Source of the DNA: Bacteroidota bacterium
Lineage (GTDB): Bacteria; Bacteroidota; JABWAT01
DNA: 64,000 nucleotides
Reading direction: 5' to 3'
NCBI GenBank assembly: GCA_023151185.1
Contig: JAKLJL010000004.1
Location: 73,586-137,585, forward strand
In this document: positions 25,890 through 35,742 of the stretch, in pieces
How the letters are laid out: every line of letters begins with the position of its first letter
Numbering within the stretch: the first letter of the stretch is position 1
Notes under the pieces: generated by a model
What the model was told of the DNA's origin: nothing
Database searches by the model: none
The model's input: the letters and a program-made list of their open reading frames with translations, nothing else
Program-made: the position numbers and the translations under genes

Positions 25890-27470
25890 ATGTTAGATCA
25901 GGCACTTAAATCGCAGGTAAAAAACCTCTTCGACAGTCTCAATCACCGGTACACCTTTAAAGTGACCGTCAGCCCGGATCATACCTCAAAAGAGGAACTG
26001 ATTGCGCTGCTTGCGGATGTCGCCTCCTGTTCAGAAAATACGGATCTGGTGGTTGAAGACGGTCAGGGACTTTCCTTCGTGATTCTAAAGGACGGAAGTC
26101 CATCGTCGGTTGTTTTTAAAATGGTACCGAACGGTCACGAATTTACCACCCTGCTGCTGGCTGTTCTGAACCAGGACGGAATCGGGAAAAATCTCCCCGA
26201 CGAGGTCATCACCCGGCGGATCAGGGGGTTAAAAGGTCCGGTTCTGATTAAAAGTTATGTCTCACTGACCTGTACCAACTGCCCCGATGTGGTTCAGGCA
26301 CTGAATGTGATGTCTTTTTTAAATCCGTCAATTCAGCATGAAATTCTTGATGGCGGACTTCATCAGCAGGAAATTGACTCTCTCGGAATCCAGGCCGTTC
26401 CGTCTGTCTTTGTTGACGGAGCCCTTTTTCACGTCGGCCGGTCCACTCTTGGCGAACTTCTGGCGAAACTGGAAGAGAAGACCGGAGCCCCGGAACTGCC
26501 ATCCGGACAGGAAGTCCGTCAGTTTGATGTTTTGGTCGCCGGTGGCGGACCTGCCGGTGTGTCGGCTGCAATCTATTCGGCCCGGAAGGGATTTTCTGTC
26601 GCCATTGTGGCAAACAAGGTCGGTGGTCAGGTCAACGAAACCCTGGCTATTGAAAACCTGATTTCCGTCCCGATGACGACGGGGAGTCAGCTTGCTGCCA
26701 ACCTGAAGCAGCACATGAGTGACTATCCGATCACCATTCTCGAAAACCGGCTGATTGAAAAGGCCGAAATTAAGGATGGAATGAAGCATCTGACCACTTC
26801 GCTGGGCGAAACACTGGTTGCACCTGCCCTGATTATTGCCACCGGTGCCAGTTGGCGCCGGCTGAACATCCCGGGTGAAAAGGAACACATCGGTGCCGGT
26901 GTGGCATTCTGTACCCACTGCGAAGGACCGTTTTTCAAAGATAAAAAAGTCGTCGTGGTCGGCGGGGGAAACTCAGGGCTTGAAGGTGCAATTGATTTAT
27001 CTTCCATCGCCTCAGACGTAACCCTGCTCGAATTCCTTCCCGAACTGAAAGGGGATCAGGTTCTTCAGGATAAGCTGAAAACCAAATCAAACGTCCGGAT
27101 TGTCACTTCGGCACAAACCCTGAAAATTGACGGCACCGGCGGCAAGGTTTCCGGTCTGACGTTCAAGCACCGGGAATCCGGCCAGCAAGAACACCTCGCC
27201 ATTGACGGCGTGTTCATTCAGATCGGGCTCAGTGCCAACAGCGATGTATTTAAGCCATTGGTCGAAACCAACCGGATCGGAGAAATCCTGGTGGATGCCC
27301 ACTGCCGGACGTCTGTTCCCGGCATTTATGCAGCCGGTGATGTTTCGATTGTTCCCTACAAACAAATTGTCATTGCCATGGGTGAAGGCGCCAAAGCAGC
27401 CCTTTCTGCCTTTGAAGATACCATCAAGGGTGAGCTTGGCGTAAAGAAGGAAGAAGCTGTTACGGCCTGA
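25890..27470 (+). CDS. ahpF: Alkyl hydroperoxide reductase subunit F
   Basis: 526 residues (E. coli AhpF has 521). FAD- and NAD(P)H-dependent disulfide reductase that recycles AhpC. The N-terminal tandem thioredoxin-fold domain carries CTNC at 128-131; the FAD motif GGGPAG is at about 218-223; the thioredoxin-reductase-like redox pair is CTHC at 341-344 followed by EGPFF; the NAD motif is GGGNSG near 358-363; and the C-terminal AAGDVS motif closes the FAD site. All redox centres are present. It is the second gene of the ahpCF operon and is followed by a strong hairpin. Confidence 0.96.
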   Translation: MLDQALKSQVKNLFDSLNHRYTFKVTVSPDHTSKEELIALLADVASCSENTDLVVEDGQGLSFVILKDGSPSSVVFKMVPNGHEFTTLLLAVLNQDGIGKNLPDEVITRRIRGLKGPVLIKSYVSLTCTNCPDVVQALNVMSFLNPSIQHEILDGGLHQQEIDSLGIQAVPSVFVDGALFHVGRSTLGELLAKLEEKTGAPELPSGQEVRQFDVLVAGGGPAGVSAAIYSARKGFSVAIVANKVGGQVNETLAIENLISVPMTTGSQLAANLKQHMSDYPITILENRLIEKAEIKDGMKHLTTSLGETLVAPALIIATGASWRRLNIPGEKEHIGAGVAFCTHCEGPFFKDKKVVVVGGGNSGLEGAIDLSSIASDVTLLEFLPELKGDQVLQDKLKTKSNVRIVTSAQTLKIDGTGGKVSGLTFKHRESGQQEHLAIDGVFIQIGLSANSDVFKPLVETNRIGEILVDAHCRTSVPGIYAAGDVSIVPYKQIVIAMGEGAKAALSAFEDTIKGELGVKKEEAVTA

Positions 27471-27500
27471 GACAACCCTGCAGCACTGCCCCTTCGGTTC

Positions 27501-27539
27501 CGGGACCTGTCAGAGACTCTGCCTCCCTGATGGGTCCCG
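27501..27539 (+). terminator. Possible terminator hairpin after ahpF
   Basis: CGGGACCTGTCAG, a 13-base loop, CTGATGGGTCCCG: 13 pairs including two G-U, 30 bases after the ahpF stop. There is no U-tract, so it may be a stability element instead. Confidence 0.4.
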
Positions 27540-27605
27540 AAGGAACTGCCGGTTCCCGGAAAGTGTTCAGGCGGAATCCGGAATTAAATCCGAAAGGACG
27601 CATTT

Positions 27606-28184
27606 ATGACTAAAGGACGCCTCGAAGCTTTCAGCGATGGTGTGCTGGCCATCATCATCACCATCATGGTGCTTGAACTGAAAATCCCGCACGACAGTTC
27701 ACTTTCAGACCTGCTTCCGCTGGCACCCAAATTCCTGAGCTATCTGCTCAGTTTCGTCTTCGTGGGAATTTACTGGAATAACCACCACCACACCTTTCAG
27801 GCAGTGAAAAAGGTCAACGGCGCCATTCTCTGGGCAAATCTTCACCTCCTTTTCTGGCTGTCCCTGGTCCCGTTTGTAACCGGCTGGATGGGAGAAAACC
27901 ATTTCGATACCCTCCCCGTTGCCGCCTATGGGTTTGTTCTGCTGATGGCCGGATTTGCCTATTGCCTCATGATTCAGTCGCTTGTTGCCCATCATGGCCC
28001 GGCATCTGAACTGGCCATTGCACTGGGAGCCGACTGGAAAGGGAAATCCTCCCTGATTGCTTACCTCATCTCAATTCCTCTCGCATTTGTCAATGAGTGG
28101 ATTTCTTTCGGCCTGTTCGTCTTTGTCGCCGTTATGTGGTTCCTGCCCGACCGGCGTATTGAGAAAGTGCTCAGCAAGCCATAA
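27606..28184 (+). CDS. TMEM175-family (DUF1211) potassium channel-like membrane protein
   Basis: 192 residues with about six hydrophobic helices. The N-terminal RLEAFSDGVLAIIITIMVLEL is the hallmark of the TMEM175/DUF1211 family, whose bacterial members form tetrameric potassium-permeable channels with six helices per subunit. The conserved FSDG at residues 9-12 and the NNHHHTFQAV segment after helix 2 fit. RBS AAAGGACG precedes the ATG. It stands alone between ahpF and a secreted protein and ends in a terminator. Confidence 0.85.
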   Translation: MTKGRLEAFSDGVLAIIITIMVLELKIPHDSSLSDLLPLAPKFLSYLLSFVFVGIYWNNHHHTFQAVKKVNGAILWANLHLLFWLSLVPFVTGWMGENHFDTLPVAAYGFVLLMAGFAYCLMIQSLVAHHGPASELAIALGADWKGKSSLIAYLISIPLAFVNEWISFGLFVFVAVMWFLPDRRIEKVLSKP

Positions 28185-28197
28185 ACCGGCTTCCGAT

Positions 28198-28220
28198 AAA
28201 CCGGCTCAGTTCCGGTTTTT
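28198..28220 (+). terminator. Rho-independent terminator after the TMEM175-type gene
   Basis: AAACCGG, seven-base loop, CCGGTTT followed by TTCATTTTTT, 14 bases after the stop codon. Confidence 0.65.
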
Positions 28221-28304
28221 CATTTTTTGCAAAGCAGAATAACAGGTCTGTTTCACTTTTTCATTGACCTGAAAAAAATTGGGTGTTACCTTCAGGAAAC
28301 CAAA

Positions 28305-29228
28305 ATGAGGCCGGCCATGCATAAACCACTCCTTGTAACTCTTGTTTTTTCTGCCTTTTTCCTCCGGACAGGAATCTGTTCAGCAGGTGATAACCTAAGT
28401 CCATACTTTTCTCTCGGAACGGTAAAAGAAAAACCCGGCAAGATATCCGACAGTCTGAAGACTGCCATTCAAACCGCCATTACAGGCCAGGGGTTCGATG
28501 TTCTTGGGTCTTATTCCCCTGCCTCCAGCCCGGGATTGTGGGTCATTGCCTTTACGAATTCAGACATCCGGGCTCTTGCAGTAAAGGCTCCGGACCGTGG
28601 AATTTTAGCTGCCGCACAACGGATCGCCGTTATCAAGGACGGATCAACTGCAGAACTGACTGCCCTGAATCCGGACTATCTCTTTACTGCATATTTCGGA
28701 AACCAGATCCCGGACCTTCAGAAACTGGCAAAACCGGTTTACCTGAAAATTGAAACCCTCTGGAAAGAACTGGGAAACCAGAAAAAACCCTTTGGCGGCT
28801 TACTGGACCGGGATGACCTGAAGGAGTATCATTACATGATGGGAATGCCCTATTTTGACGATCCGGTTGAACTCGGAAATTATGCTTCCTTTTCTGCCGC
28901 CGTTGCAGCCGTTTCGGGAACCATCAAGAAAAATCCGGCAGGACTCCAGGTCGTATATTCGGTCATTGATGAAAAAAGCAAACAGGCCGTTTTTGGGGTC
29001 GGACTGACTGATCAGGAGACCGGAGAAGGTCACTTTTTGCCCATTATCGGGAAACGTCATTGTGCTGCCCTGCCGTATGAACTGGTGATTTCGGGTTCAA
29101 AAGTCACGATGCTGCACGGCCGTTACCGGTTTGCACTTTACTGGCCCGAACTGACCATGGGCACTTTTACCAAAATCATGTCAACACCCGGCGATGTCGA
29201 AACCAATATGCAGAAACTGGTTAAATAA
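28305..29228 (+). CDS. Secreted protein, weakly DUF302-like
   Basis: 307 residues from the ATG at 28305 (AGGAAACC upstream), beginning a signal peptide that ends near GICSAG. The segment AIQTAITGQGFDVLGSYS and the following VIAFTNSDIRALAVKA and RIAVIKDGSTAELTALNP recall the alpha/beta pattern of DUF302 proteins, but the resemblance is weak. The start is 3 codons above a second ATG at 28317 that cannot be excluded. A TTG-N20-TACCTTCA element at 28264-28294 could be its promoter. The DUF364 protein gene follows after 3 bases, so the two are co-translated. Confidence 0.6.
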   Translation: MRPAMHKPLLVTLVFSAFFLRTGICSAGDNLSPYFSLGTVKEKPGKISDSLKTAIQTAITGQGFDVLGSYSPASSPGLWVIAFTNSDIRALAVKAPDRGILAAAQRIAVIKDGSTAELTALNPDYLFTAYFGNQIPDLQKLAKPVYLKIETLWKELGNQKKPFGGLLDRDDLKEYHYMMGMPYFDDPVELGNYASFSAAVAAVSGTIKKNPAGLQVVYSVIDEKSKQAVFGVGLTDQETGEGHFLPIIGKRHCAALPYELVISGSKVTMLHGRYRFALYWPELTMGTFTKIMSTPGDVETNMQKLVK

Positions 29229-29231
29229 CCC

Positions 29232-30041
29232 ATGATTCTTCAGGAAACCTACTCCCGTCTCATCAGCCGGTTCGGGATTGAACCGGACTCCCTGACTCTA
29301 TCTGATTGCCGGATCGGCCAGCACATGACCGCCGTTCGCCTGTCTGACGGAAGTGTCGGAATTGCCGGATCGGTTTCGGATGATCTGTTTCACTGCGACC
29401 GGAAAAACCGGGATTTCGGGGATTTTACTCCGGGGAAAATTTGCGGACGGAGTGTTGCAGATCTGTTTTCCAGGGAAAGCCGGTCCGGAATTCAGGCAGC
29501 TCTGAAGTCGGCAGCACTCAATGCTCTGTCCGATCAGCCCCTGAGAAGCGGCCGGTATCTCATCCTCCCGGATACAGACCCGGCTGACCTCCCGGATCTT
29601 GCCGGAAAAAAGGTCATTACCATTGTCGGGGCTTTTCACACCTACATTCAGCGGTTTTCTGAAGCAGGTCATCACATCAATGTTCTGGAATTGCGCCCGG
29701 AAGCCCTTTCGGATGAACACCGGAAGTTTTACGTTCCGGCTGCCAATTTCAGCCAGGTCATTCCGGATTCCGATTTGCTGGTGGTTACCGGTCTGACTCT
29801 TGTGAACCAGACTTTTGCAGGGCTCCTTGCTGCAGCCGGACCTCAAACCCGGATCATTTTAACAGGGCCCTCTGCCAGTATGATCCCGGATGTGCTGTTC
29901 GAAAAGGGTGTGTCTTTTATCGGGGCAACCCGGATCACTGAACCCGACCGGGCTCTGGATATTATCGGGCAGGGCGGTGCCGGGTATCATCTGTTCCGGT
30001 ATTGTGCAGAAAAAATCTGCATCGTCAACCCGGAAAAATAA
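29232..30041 (+). CDS. DUF4213/DUF364 Rossmann-like putative metal-chelation protein
   Basis: 269 residues. The N-terminal part (about 5-90) fits DUF4213, with GIAGSV and ALKSAALNALS; the C-terminal part (about 115-265) is DUF364: KKVITIVGAF, VVTGLTLVNQTFAGLL, IILTGPSASMIPDVLF and GVSFIGATRI then QGGAGYHLF. Relatives are described as putative heavy-metal chelation proteins, but without biochemical proof. The gene is directly coupled to the preceding secreted protein and converges with hutH, 18 bases away. Confidence 0.82.
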   Translation: MILQETYSRLISRFGIEPDSLTLSDCRIGQHMTAVRLSDGSVGIAGSVSDDLFHCDRKNRDFGDFTPGKICGRSVADLFSRESRSGIQAALKSAALNALSDQPLRSGRYLILPDTDPADLPDLAGKKVITIVGAFHTYIQRFSEAGHHINVLELRPEALSDEHRKFYVPAANFSQVIPDSDLLVVTGLTLVNQTFAGLLAAAGPQTRIILTGPSASMIPDVLFEKGVSFIGATRITEPDRALDIIGQGGAGYHLFRYCAEKICIVNPEK

Positions 30042-30059
30042 AACTTACCTTTTCCTGGG

Positions 30060-31580
30060 TTACACCAGCGGTCCGGCAGCTTCTTCGGCTGCCAGCAGGA
30101 CCGACCGGTCGAGAACCAGTTCATAGCAGGCGTGGATATCCTCAGAAAACAACCGGTCAGAATCGGCATGCCGGATGTGTTCCCTGACTTTACGGTGAGC
30201 AGCCTCAACCCCTTTTCCCGGTTTTTTCGGCGCCCGGAAGTCCAGTGCCTGGGCTGCACAAAGTAATTCAATTGCCAGTACATTCCTGACATTCTGCAAA
30301 ATCCGGTACAGCTTTAAAGCCCCGACACTGCCCATCGACACGTGATCTTCCTGCCCAAGAGAAGTAGGAATGGAATCAACCGAAGCAGGGTGCGTGAGAA
30401 CCTTATTTTCGGATACAAGTGAAGCCGAAGTATACTGGGGAATCATAAACCCGGAGTTAATTCCGGTATCTTTCATCAGCAGGCGGGGAAGTCCGTCGGG
30501 ACCCTCCAGCAGGAGATACTGGCGCCGTTCCGAAATTGAGGCAAGTTCAGCAAGGGCAATGCCCAGATAGTCAATCGGTAACGCCAGCGGCTGCCCATGA
30601 AAATTCCCGCCTGAAATAACGGTTTCCTCATCAAAAATGAGCGGGTTATCCGTTGCCGCATTGATTTCTGTTTCCAGAATTTCCCTGGCATGGCGGAAGG
30701 CGTTCCGGGAAGCACCGTGAACCTGCGGAACGCATCTGAGGGAGTAAGGATCCTGAACTTTGGGACAGTTTTCATGGGACTTCAGGATTTCTGAATCTGC
30801 CATGAGTTTTCTGACATTCGCGGCAGACTCAATCTGCCCGGGATGCGGACGAACCTGATGAACCCGTTCGTCAAACGGACGCAGACTTCCCTGATAAGCC
30901 TCAAGCGACATGGCCGCCACAACATCAGCCAGTTTTCCAAGATAAACCGATTCCATCAGGCAGTAGGCCAGATACCCCGACATAAGCTGGGTTCCGTTAA
31001 TCAGGGCAAGACCTTCCTTTGAGCCCAGCTTCAGGGGTTCGATCCCGAGTTTATCAAGAATTTTCCGGGCCGGGCCGGTCTTTCCCCTCCACTCAACTTC
31101 ACCAAATCCCATCATCGGCAGCACCAGATGCGCCAGCGGTGCCAGATCGCCCGATGCCCCGACTGAACCCTGAGACGGAATGACCGGCGTGATATGTTCA
31201 TTGTAAAACAGGACCATCCGTTCAAGGGTTTTCAGACGGACCCCCGAGTATCCCTGCGCCAGCGAATTGATTTTAATCAGCATCATCAGCCGGACAATTT
31301 CAGTGGGGATTTTTTCCCCAACACCAACTGCATGGCTTAAAATCAGGTTTTCCTGTAGTTTTTCCAACTGACTGGCCGGGATCAGCACCTGGCACAGTTT
31401 TCCGAATCCGGTATTGATGCCGTAGAAGGGTTCCTCCCGGGTTTCGATATGATCCACATAGGAACGGGAAGTCTGGATCCGGGAAATGGCCGTCTGGGAA
31501 AGTGAAAGAGTCAGATCAGAAAGAACCGACCGCTCCAGGTCGGTAAGAGTCAGTGGCGTGTCGCCAAGGGTCAGGGTCAT
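30060..31580 (-). CDS. hutH: Histidine ammonia-lyase
   Basis: 506 residues, the usual length. It deaminates histidine to urocanate with the self-made MIO electrophile; the precursor Ala-Ser-Gly is at 142-144 in SVGASGDLAPLAHL. The substrate-selectivity pair is Ser-His (82-83, NLILSHAVG), as in histidine rather than tyrosine or phenylalanine lyases. Other signatures are FYGINTGFG (52-60) and NPLIFDEE. No hutU, hutI or hutG is beside it, so the rest of histidine breakdown must be elsewhere or absent. It lies 64 bases after the GGDEF-ATPase gene on the same strand. Confidence 0.93.
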   Translation of the reverse strand: MTLTLGDTPLTLTDLERSVLSDLTLSLSQTAISRIQTSRSYVDHIETREEPFYGINTGFGKLCQVLIPASQLEKLQENLILSHAVGVGEKIPTEIVRLMMLIKINSLAQGYSGVRLKTLERMVLFYNEHITPVIPSQGSVGASGDLAPLAHLVLPMMGFGEVEWRGKTGPARKILDKLGIEPLKLGSKEGLALINGTQLMSGYLAYCLMESVYLGKLADVVAAMSLEAYQGSLRPFDERVHQVRPHPGQIESAANVRKLMADSEILKSHENCPKVQDPYSLRCVPQVHGASRNAFRHAREILETEINAATDNPLIFDEETVISGGNFHGQPLALPIDYLGIALAELASISERRQYLLLEGPDGLPRLLMKDTGINSGFMIPQYTSASLVSENKVLTHPASVDSIPTSLGQEDHVSMGSVGALKLYRILQNVRNVLAIELLCAAQALDFRAPKKPGKGVEAAHRKVREHIRHADSDRLFSEDIHACYELVLDRSVLLAAEEAAGPLV

Positions 31581-31644
31581 GGTTTGCTCATCAGGTAAAA
31601 ATAAAGCCAGTCTGCAGGTCAGGCATACCGGCGGTAATCAGCAG

Positions 31645-34602
31645 TTAAAACTGAATTGAGTTAAAGAAGTCTTCGGCTTCCTTTCTGAGGGCTTCTGCTT
31701 CTGCGGGTTTCCCCAGATGATCCAGCGCTTTTGCCCTGCACCTGACTGACCGGTAAAACTGGCTCAGGTTCAGCGCCTTTAAAATCGGAGCGGCCTTGTC
31801 AAAAAATCCGACCGCATCCTGGTACCGCCCGTTTTTTCCGGCAATTTCACCTAAAATCCGGTACGAAACGCCCTCAAATTCCCGGCTGTGGCTTTTAACG
31901 GCCAGATTCAGTGCACTCCGGGCTTGTTTTTCGGCGGCAACCGGTTCACCCGTCAGCGAATAAAGTTCTGCCCGTTCCAGATAAAGAAGAGGTTTAATGT
32001 AGTTATACTGGCACTGATCGGCAATGGAATGGACTTCATCGAGCAGGGTGTTGGCCGGATCGGGCTGTTCCTTACCGGTGAAAAACTGAACCCGGGAGGC
32101 CAGAACCCGGGCAGTCACCTGCGGATTTCCGATTTCACGGGCAAGGGACAGGGCTTCTTCCAGATACGGTTCAGCTTCATCCAGCCGGTTAAATTCCAGC
32201 CTGATTTCTGCCAGATTGTTCAGCGCCATGGCTTCAGATTCTTTATCCCCGATGGCTCTGGAGATTTCAAGACGCCGGGTCAGGTACTGATTGGCAGTCT
32301 GAATATCCCCGATCCGGTAATAGATCTCTGCCAGATTGTTGTAAACAAATCCGGTTTCCCGTTTCGGTGCGGACCGGTCGAGAATTTCAAGTGCTTCCCG
32401 GCCGGCACTCAAACTTTTCTCATAATCCCCGATAACCCGGTATATCCAGCATTCTTCACCGAGAAGCAACCCATACAGGGCAACATTGTTTGAGATCAGC
32501 TTTTTCCCGCGGGCAAGAGTTGTCAGAGATTCGGTGAATTGACCTCTGAAATGCTGAATCTTGGCCATGAGATGATAGTTGTGGGCCACTTCATAATAAT
32601 TCTTCCGGCCTTCCTGAAGTTTGACCGACTTGCTCAGCCGCTTAAAGGCCTCGTCATACCGGCCAAGGAACTGCAGAATTTCGCCTTCTTTCTGGACCAT
32701 GTCGGCAAAGGCGGCTTCATTGAAGGTGATTTTGGCAATTTCCCGTGCCCGGCTGAAAAACTGGTAGGCCGATTCATAGGCATAAACCTGTTTGGCCTGG
32801 AGGGCACAGGCCATTGAATATTTATAGGATTTTTCCCATTCAGCAGCGAGGTAATAATGATCGGCAAGCTGTGCATAGTCGGCGGTAGCATCCAGATTTT
32901 TCTCGAGGGCACCGGCTACCTGAAGGTGAAAAGCCCGCCGCTTCTTTAAACTCATGGCATTATAAACCACCGTTCTGATCATGGGGTGGCTGAAAATCAG
33001 AGTCCGGGTATCCCGGCCGTCATGCCCCTCGGTCAGTACATTTTTGAATCTAAGCGAATCGATCAGGGACTGAACGTGCAGGTCATTACGGCCGGAAAGC
33101 AGCCCGATCATGTCCTGCGGAAGCTCCGTCCCGATGACCGACAGAAACCGGGTAAATTCCAGTTCCTCTCGGGAAAGGCCTTTCAGTTCACCGAGAACCA
33201 CATCCTGAATGGTAGAGGGAATCTCGAAGCCCTCGGTAGGAAGGGCCCCCTTTTCAATCCGCTTGATTACTCTCGGATTCCCGACCAGAAACTTGGCCAG
33301 TTCGACGATGTATAACGGATTTCCTTTCGAGATCTGATAGATAAACTCGATTCCCTTTGCCGGAAGCCGTTTAAAAAACTTGAATTCCTGGCAGTAACCG
33401 GCTGTTTCCTCGAGGGTAAACGGCTGCATCCGGTGAAACCGGACTGCACCGGCGTTCTTCAGCTCAAGGAAGACCGTTTTTTTATGGTCGGATACTTTCG
33501 GATTCTCCCAGTCCTGCTCCCGCATGCTGACCAGAAACAAAATATTCCGGCCGGCAAGATTGGCACTCAGATACCGGATAAAGTTCCAGCTGCCAGAATC
33601 GGCATCATGGAAATCTTCGAACCAGACAATCAGAGTTGTTCCCTCGGCGAGTAAATCCAGAAAGTGAAGAATGGCCTCAAAGAGGGCATAGTCAAACTGC
33701 TGCGACGGCGATGTAAACCGCAGGTTGGCAAGACGTTCGGCATCCAGTTCGGGCAAAAACTGGAATAATTCCCTCACATCGGCTTCATTCAGCTTGTTCA
33801 TCAGTTTGTAAAACTTTTCCGGGTGCTGATAAAAGAACCGGCTCAGTGCCCGTTTGATCAGGTGATACGGAGCCGGAATTCTGACGTGATGCGCCATCCC
33901 GAGCAAAATAACCGGATCCATTTTATCCCGGGTTTCCTGAAGGAAATAATTGATGGCCTTGGTTTTCCCGATCCCTGCCTGTCCTTCAAGAAACAGAATA
34001 TTCCCCTTAAACAGAACAGCATCCTTCCAGACCTGTTCCATCAGGTCAAGTTCATCGGCCCTGAAGGAAATCTTGTTTTTCAGCGGGAAGTGATACTGGG
34101 AGGGAATGTCACCATCCGAATCCACAACAGGAGTCTGCAGTTTTCTGGCAGTTGTAAACGACTGTCTGGCCCGGATGTAAATATCTTCGAGGGAATCAGT
34201 CCCTGTCCGGCGGGTGGCCGAGGCAACATTCAGGCGGGCTGTAACAGGTTTCGGATCGCCCGGGACGGGAACCTCGAACCGGTGTCCCATAAGGGAGGTA
34301 ACAAATATTTCAATGGTCTGCGGCGAAGAAACCGTATCAATAATGACAAACTCATCCCCCGACCGTCTGAAAATAAGAGAACCCGGAAAGCAGTCAGTTT
34401 TCAGGTACCGGGCAACTGTTCTCAGAATCTCATCTCCGGCAGCAACTCCGTGTCGCAGGTTCAGGTTGCCCAGTCCCTTTATATCGGCTATAATGACCGC
34501 CAGATGAGCCGGAGTCCCGATCTGGGGCTTCGGATCAGCCAGAAAGGCCAGAAATTCGGCTTTTCCCGGAAACTGAGTCACTGAATCATGTGTCGAAGTC
34601 AT
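31645..34602 (-). CDS. GGDEF-ATPase-TPR fusion protein
   Basis: 985 residues. The N-terminal GGDEF domain (about 30-155) has AVIIADIKGLGNLNLRHG and the catalytic loop RRSGDEF (79-85), in which the first Gly of GGDEF is Ser. It is followed by an AAA-type ATPase (about 175-480) with Walker A GQAGIGKT (207-214) and a Walker B-like LIVWFEDFHDAD. The C-terminal half consists of TPR helices (about 590-975; for example GFVYNNLAEIYYRIGDIQTA and EAMALNNLAEIRLEFNRLDE). The ATPase-TPR architecture is that of MalT-like and large signalling proteins. It may make or sense c-di-GMP and regulate a partner through the TPRs. No membrane segment and no DNA-binding domain were seen. Confidence 0.85.
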   Translation of the reverse strand: MTSTHDSVTQFPGKAEFLAFLADPKPQIGTPAHLAVIIADIKGLGNLNLRHGVAAGDEILRTVARYLKTDCFPGSLIFRRSGDEFVIIDTVSSPQTIEIFVTSLMGHRFEVPVPGDPKPVTARLNVASATRRTGTDSLEDIYIRARQSFTTARKLQTPVVDSDGDIPSQYHFPLKNKISFRADELDLMEQVWKDAVLFKGNILFLEGQAGIGKTKAINYFLQETRDKMDPVILLGMAHHVRIPAPYHLIKRALSRFFYQHPEKFYKLMNKLNEADVRELFQFLPELDAERLANLRFTSPSQQFDYALFEAILHFLDLLAEGTTLIVWFEDFHDADSGSWNFIRYLSANLAGRNILFLVSMREQDWENPKVSDHKKTVFLELKNAGAVRFHRMQPFTLEETAGYCQEFKFFKRLPAKGIEFIYQISKGNPLYIVELAKFLVGNPRVIKRIEKGALPTEGFEIPSTIQDVVLGELKGLSREELEFTRFLSVIGTELPQDMIGLLSGRNDLHVQSLIDSLRFKNVLTEGHDGRDTRTLIFSHPMIRTVVYNAMSLKKRRAFHLQVAGALEKNLDATADYAQLADHYYLAAEWEKSYKYSMACALQAKQVYAYESAYQFFSRAREIAKITFNEAAFADMVQKEGEILQFLGRYDEAFKRLSKSVKLQEGRKNYYEVAHNYHLMAKIQHFRGQFTESLTTLARGKKLISNNVALYGLLLGEECWIYRVIGDYEKSLSAGREALEILDRSAPKRETGFVYNNLAEIYYRIGDIQTANQYLTRRLEISRAIGDKESEAMALNNLAEIRLEFNRLDEAEPYLEEALSLAREIGNPQVTARVLASRVQFFTGKEQPDPANTLLDEVHSIADQCQYNYIKPLLYLERAELYSLTGEPVAAEKQARSALNLAVKSHSREFEGVSYRILGEIAGKNGRYQDAVGFFDKAAPILKALNLSQFYRSVRCRAKALDHLGKPAEAEALRKEAEDFFNSIQF

Positions 34603-34644
34603 GGCTGCTTTCCTGTTGTGACGGACGGTGGCAGAACTCTGCCG

Positions 34645-35742
34645 TCAGGCACCCGCCGGTTTCATTTCTGCATGAAGTTTTTCGGTTCGTTCCTGCAATT
34701 TAAGGGCATCCAGCATCTCCCGGATGTCCCCGTCAATAAAATCCTGAAGATTGTACAAGGTAAGCCCGATCCGGTGATCGGTTACACGGCCCTGAGGGAA
34801 ATTGTAGGTCCTGATTTTGGCACTGCGGTCACCGGTCGAAACCATACTTTTCCGGTCGGCGGCAATTTTTGCCTGCTGGTCTGCCAACGCCTGTTCATAC
34901 AGCCGGGCCCTGAGGACTTTCCAGGCTTTTTCCTTGTTTTTTATCTGAGAGTTTTCATCCTGGCACGAAACAACGAGTCCTGTGGGAATATGGGTCAGGC
35001 GGACGGCGGTCTCGACCTTGTTCACATTCTGACCACCGGCACCACTTGCCCTGAAAACATCCAGCCGGACGTCATTCAGGTTGATTTCGATATCCACATC
35101 ATCTGCCTCGGGAAGTACCGCAACAGTCGCTGCCGAGGTGTGAATCCGGCCGCCGGCTTCGGTTTTAGGCACCCGCTGCACCCGGTGGACACCACTTTCA
35201 AATTTCATGGTGCCGTACACTTCCTCGCCTTCGAGCATGAAGACCACTTCCTTCAGTCCGTTCAGACCGGTGTAACTCGAATCCATATTGTCAATTTTCC
35301 AGCCCTGCCGTTCGGCATACCGGGTGTACATCCGGTACAGATCTGCAGCAAACAAACTGGCTTCCTCACCACCGGTCCCGGCCCGGATTTCCACAATGGC
35401 ATTTTTGGTGTCTTCTTTATCCTTAGGCACCAGAGCAAATTTCAGGTCGGTTTCCAGCCGGCCGAGTTCTTCCCGCAGCGGACCCAGTTCTTCCTCGGCC
35501 AGTTCCCTCAGTTCCCGGTCTTTCTCGGTCCGGATCAGCAATTCTGTCCCTTCAACATCCGAACTGACTTTCCTGAATTTCTGATACAGAGCCACAACCG
35601 GTTCCAGGTCCTTCAGTTCCCGGCTGAACTGTCTGAATTTTTTCTGGTCGGAAATCACTTCCGGAGTCGACAGCAGATCCGTCACCTTTTCCTTGCGGTG
35701 TTCAAGATCTTCGAGCCGGCTCAGAATAACATCGTTGAACAT
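34645..35742 (-). CDS. prfA: Peptide chain release factor 1
   Basis: 365 residues from the ATG at 35742. Recognises UAA and UAG stop codons. The peptidyl-hydrolase GGQ motif is in [20 protein letters not shown], followed by [12 protein letters not shown] and the C-terminal [15 protein letters not shown] signature. The frame is open upstream but this start is abutted to the DUF1385 stop (TGATG, one-base overlap). DUF1385-prfA is a common bacterial arrangement. The prmC methyltransferase often found next is replaced here by the GGDEF-ATPase gene. Confidence 0.96.
   Translation of the reverse strand: MFNDVILSRLEDLEHRKEKVTDLLSTPEVISDQKKFRQFSRELKDLEPVVALYQKFRKVSSDVEGTELLIRTEKDRELRELAEEELGPLREELGRLETDLKFALVPKDKEDTKNAIVEIRAGTGGEEASLFAADLYRMYTRYAERQGWKIDNMDSSYTGLNGLKEVVFMLEGEEVYGTMKFESGVHRVQRVPKTEAGGRIHTSAATVAVLPEADDVDIEINLNDVRLDVFRASGAGGQNVNKVETAVRLTHIPTGLVVSCQDENSQIKNKEKAWKVLRARLYEQALADQQAKIAADRKSMVSTGDRSAKIRTYNFPQGRVTDHRIGLTLYNLQDFIDGDIREMLDALKLQERTEKLHAEMKPAGA

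Noticed and set aside
27606-28184. Peroxide-stress role for the TMEM175-type gene as third member of the ahpCF operon
   Set aside because: A strong hairpin and 135 bases separate it from ahpF, and the family forms ion channels; adjacency alone is not enough.
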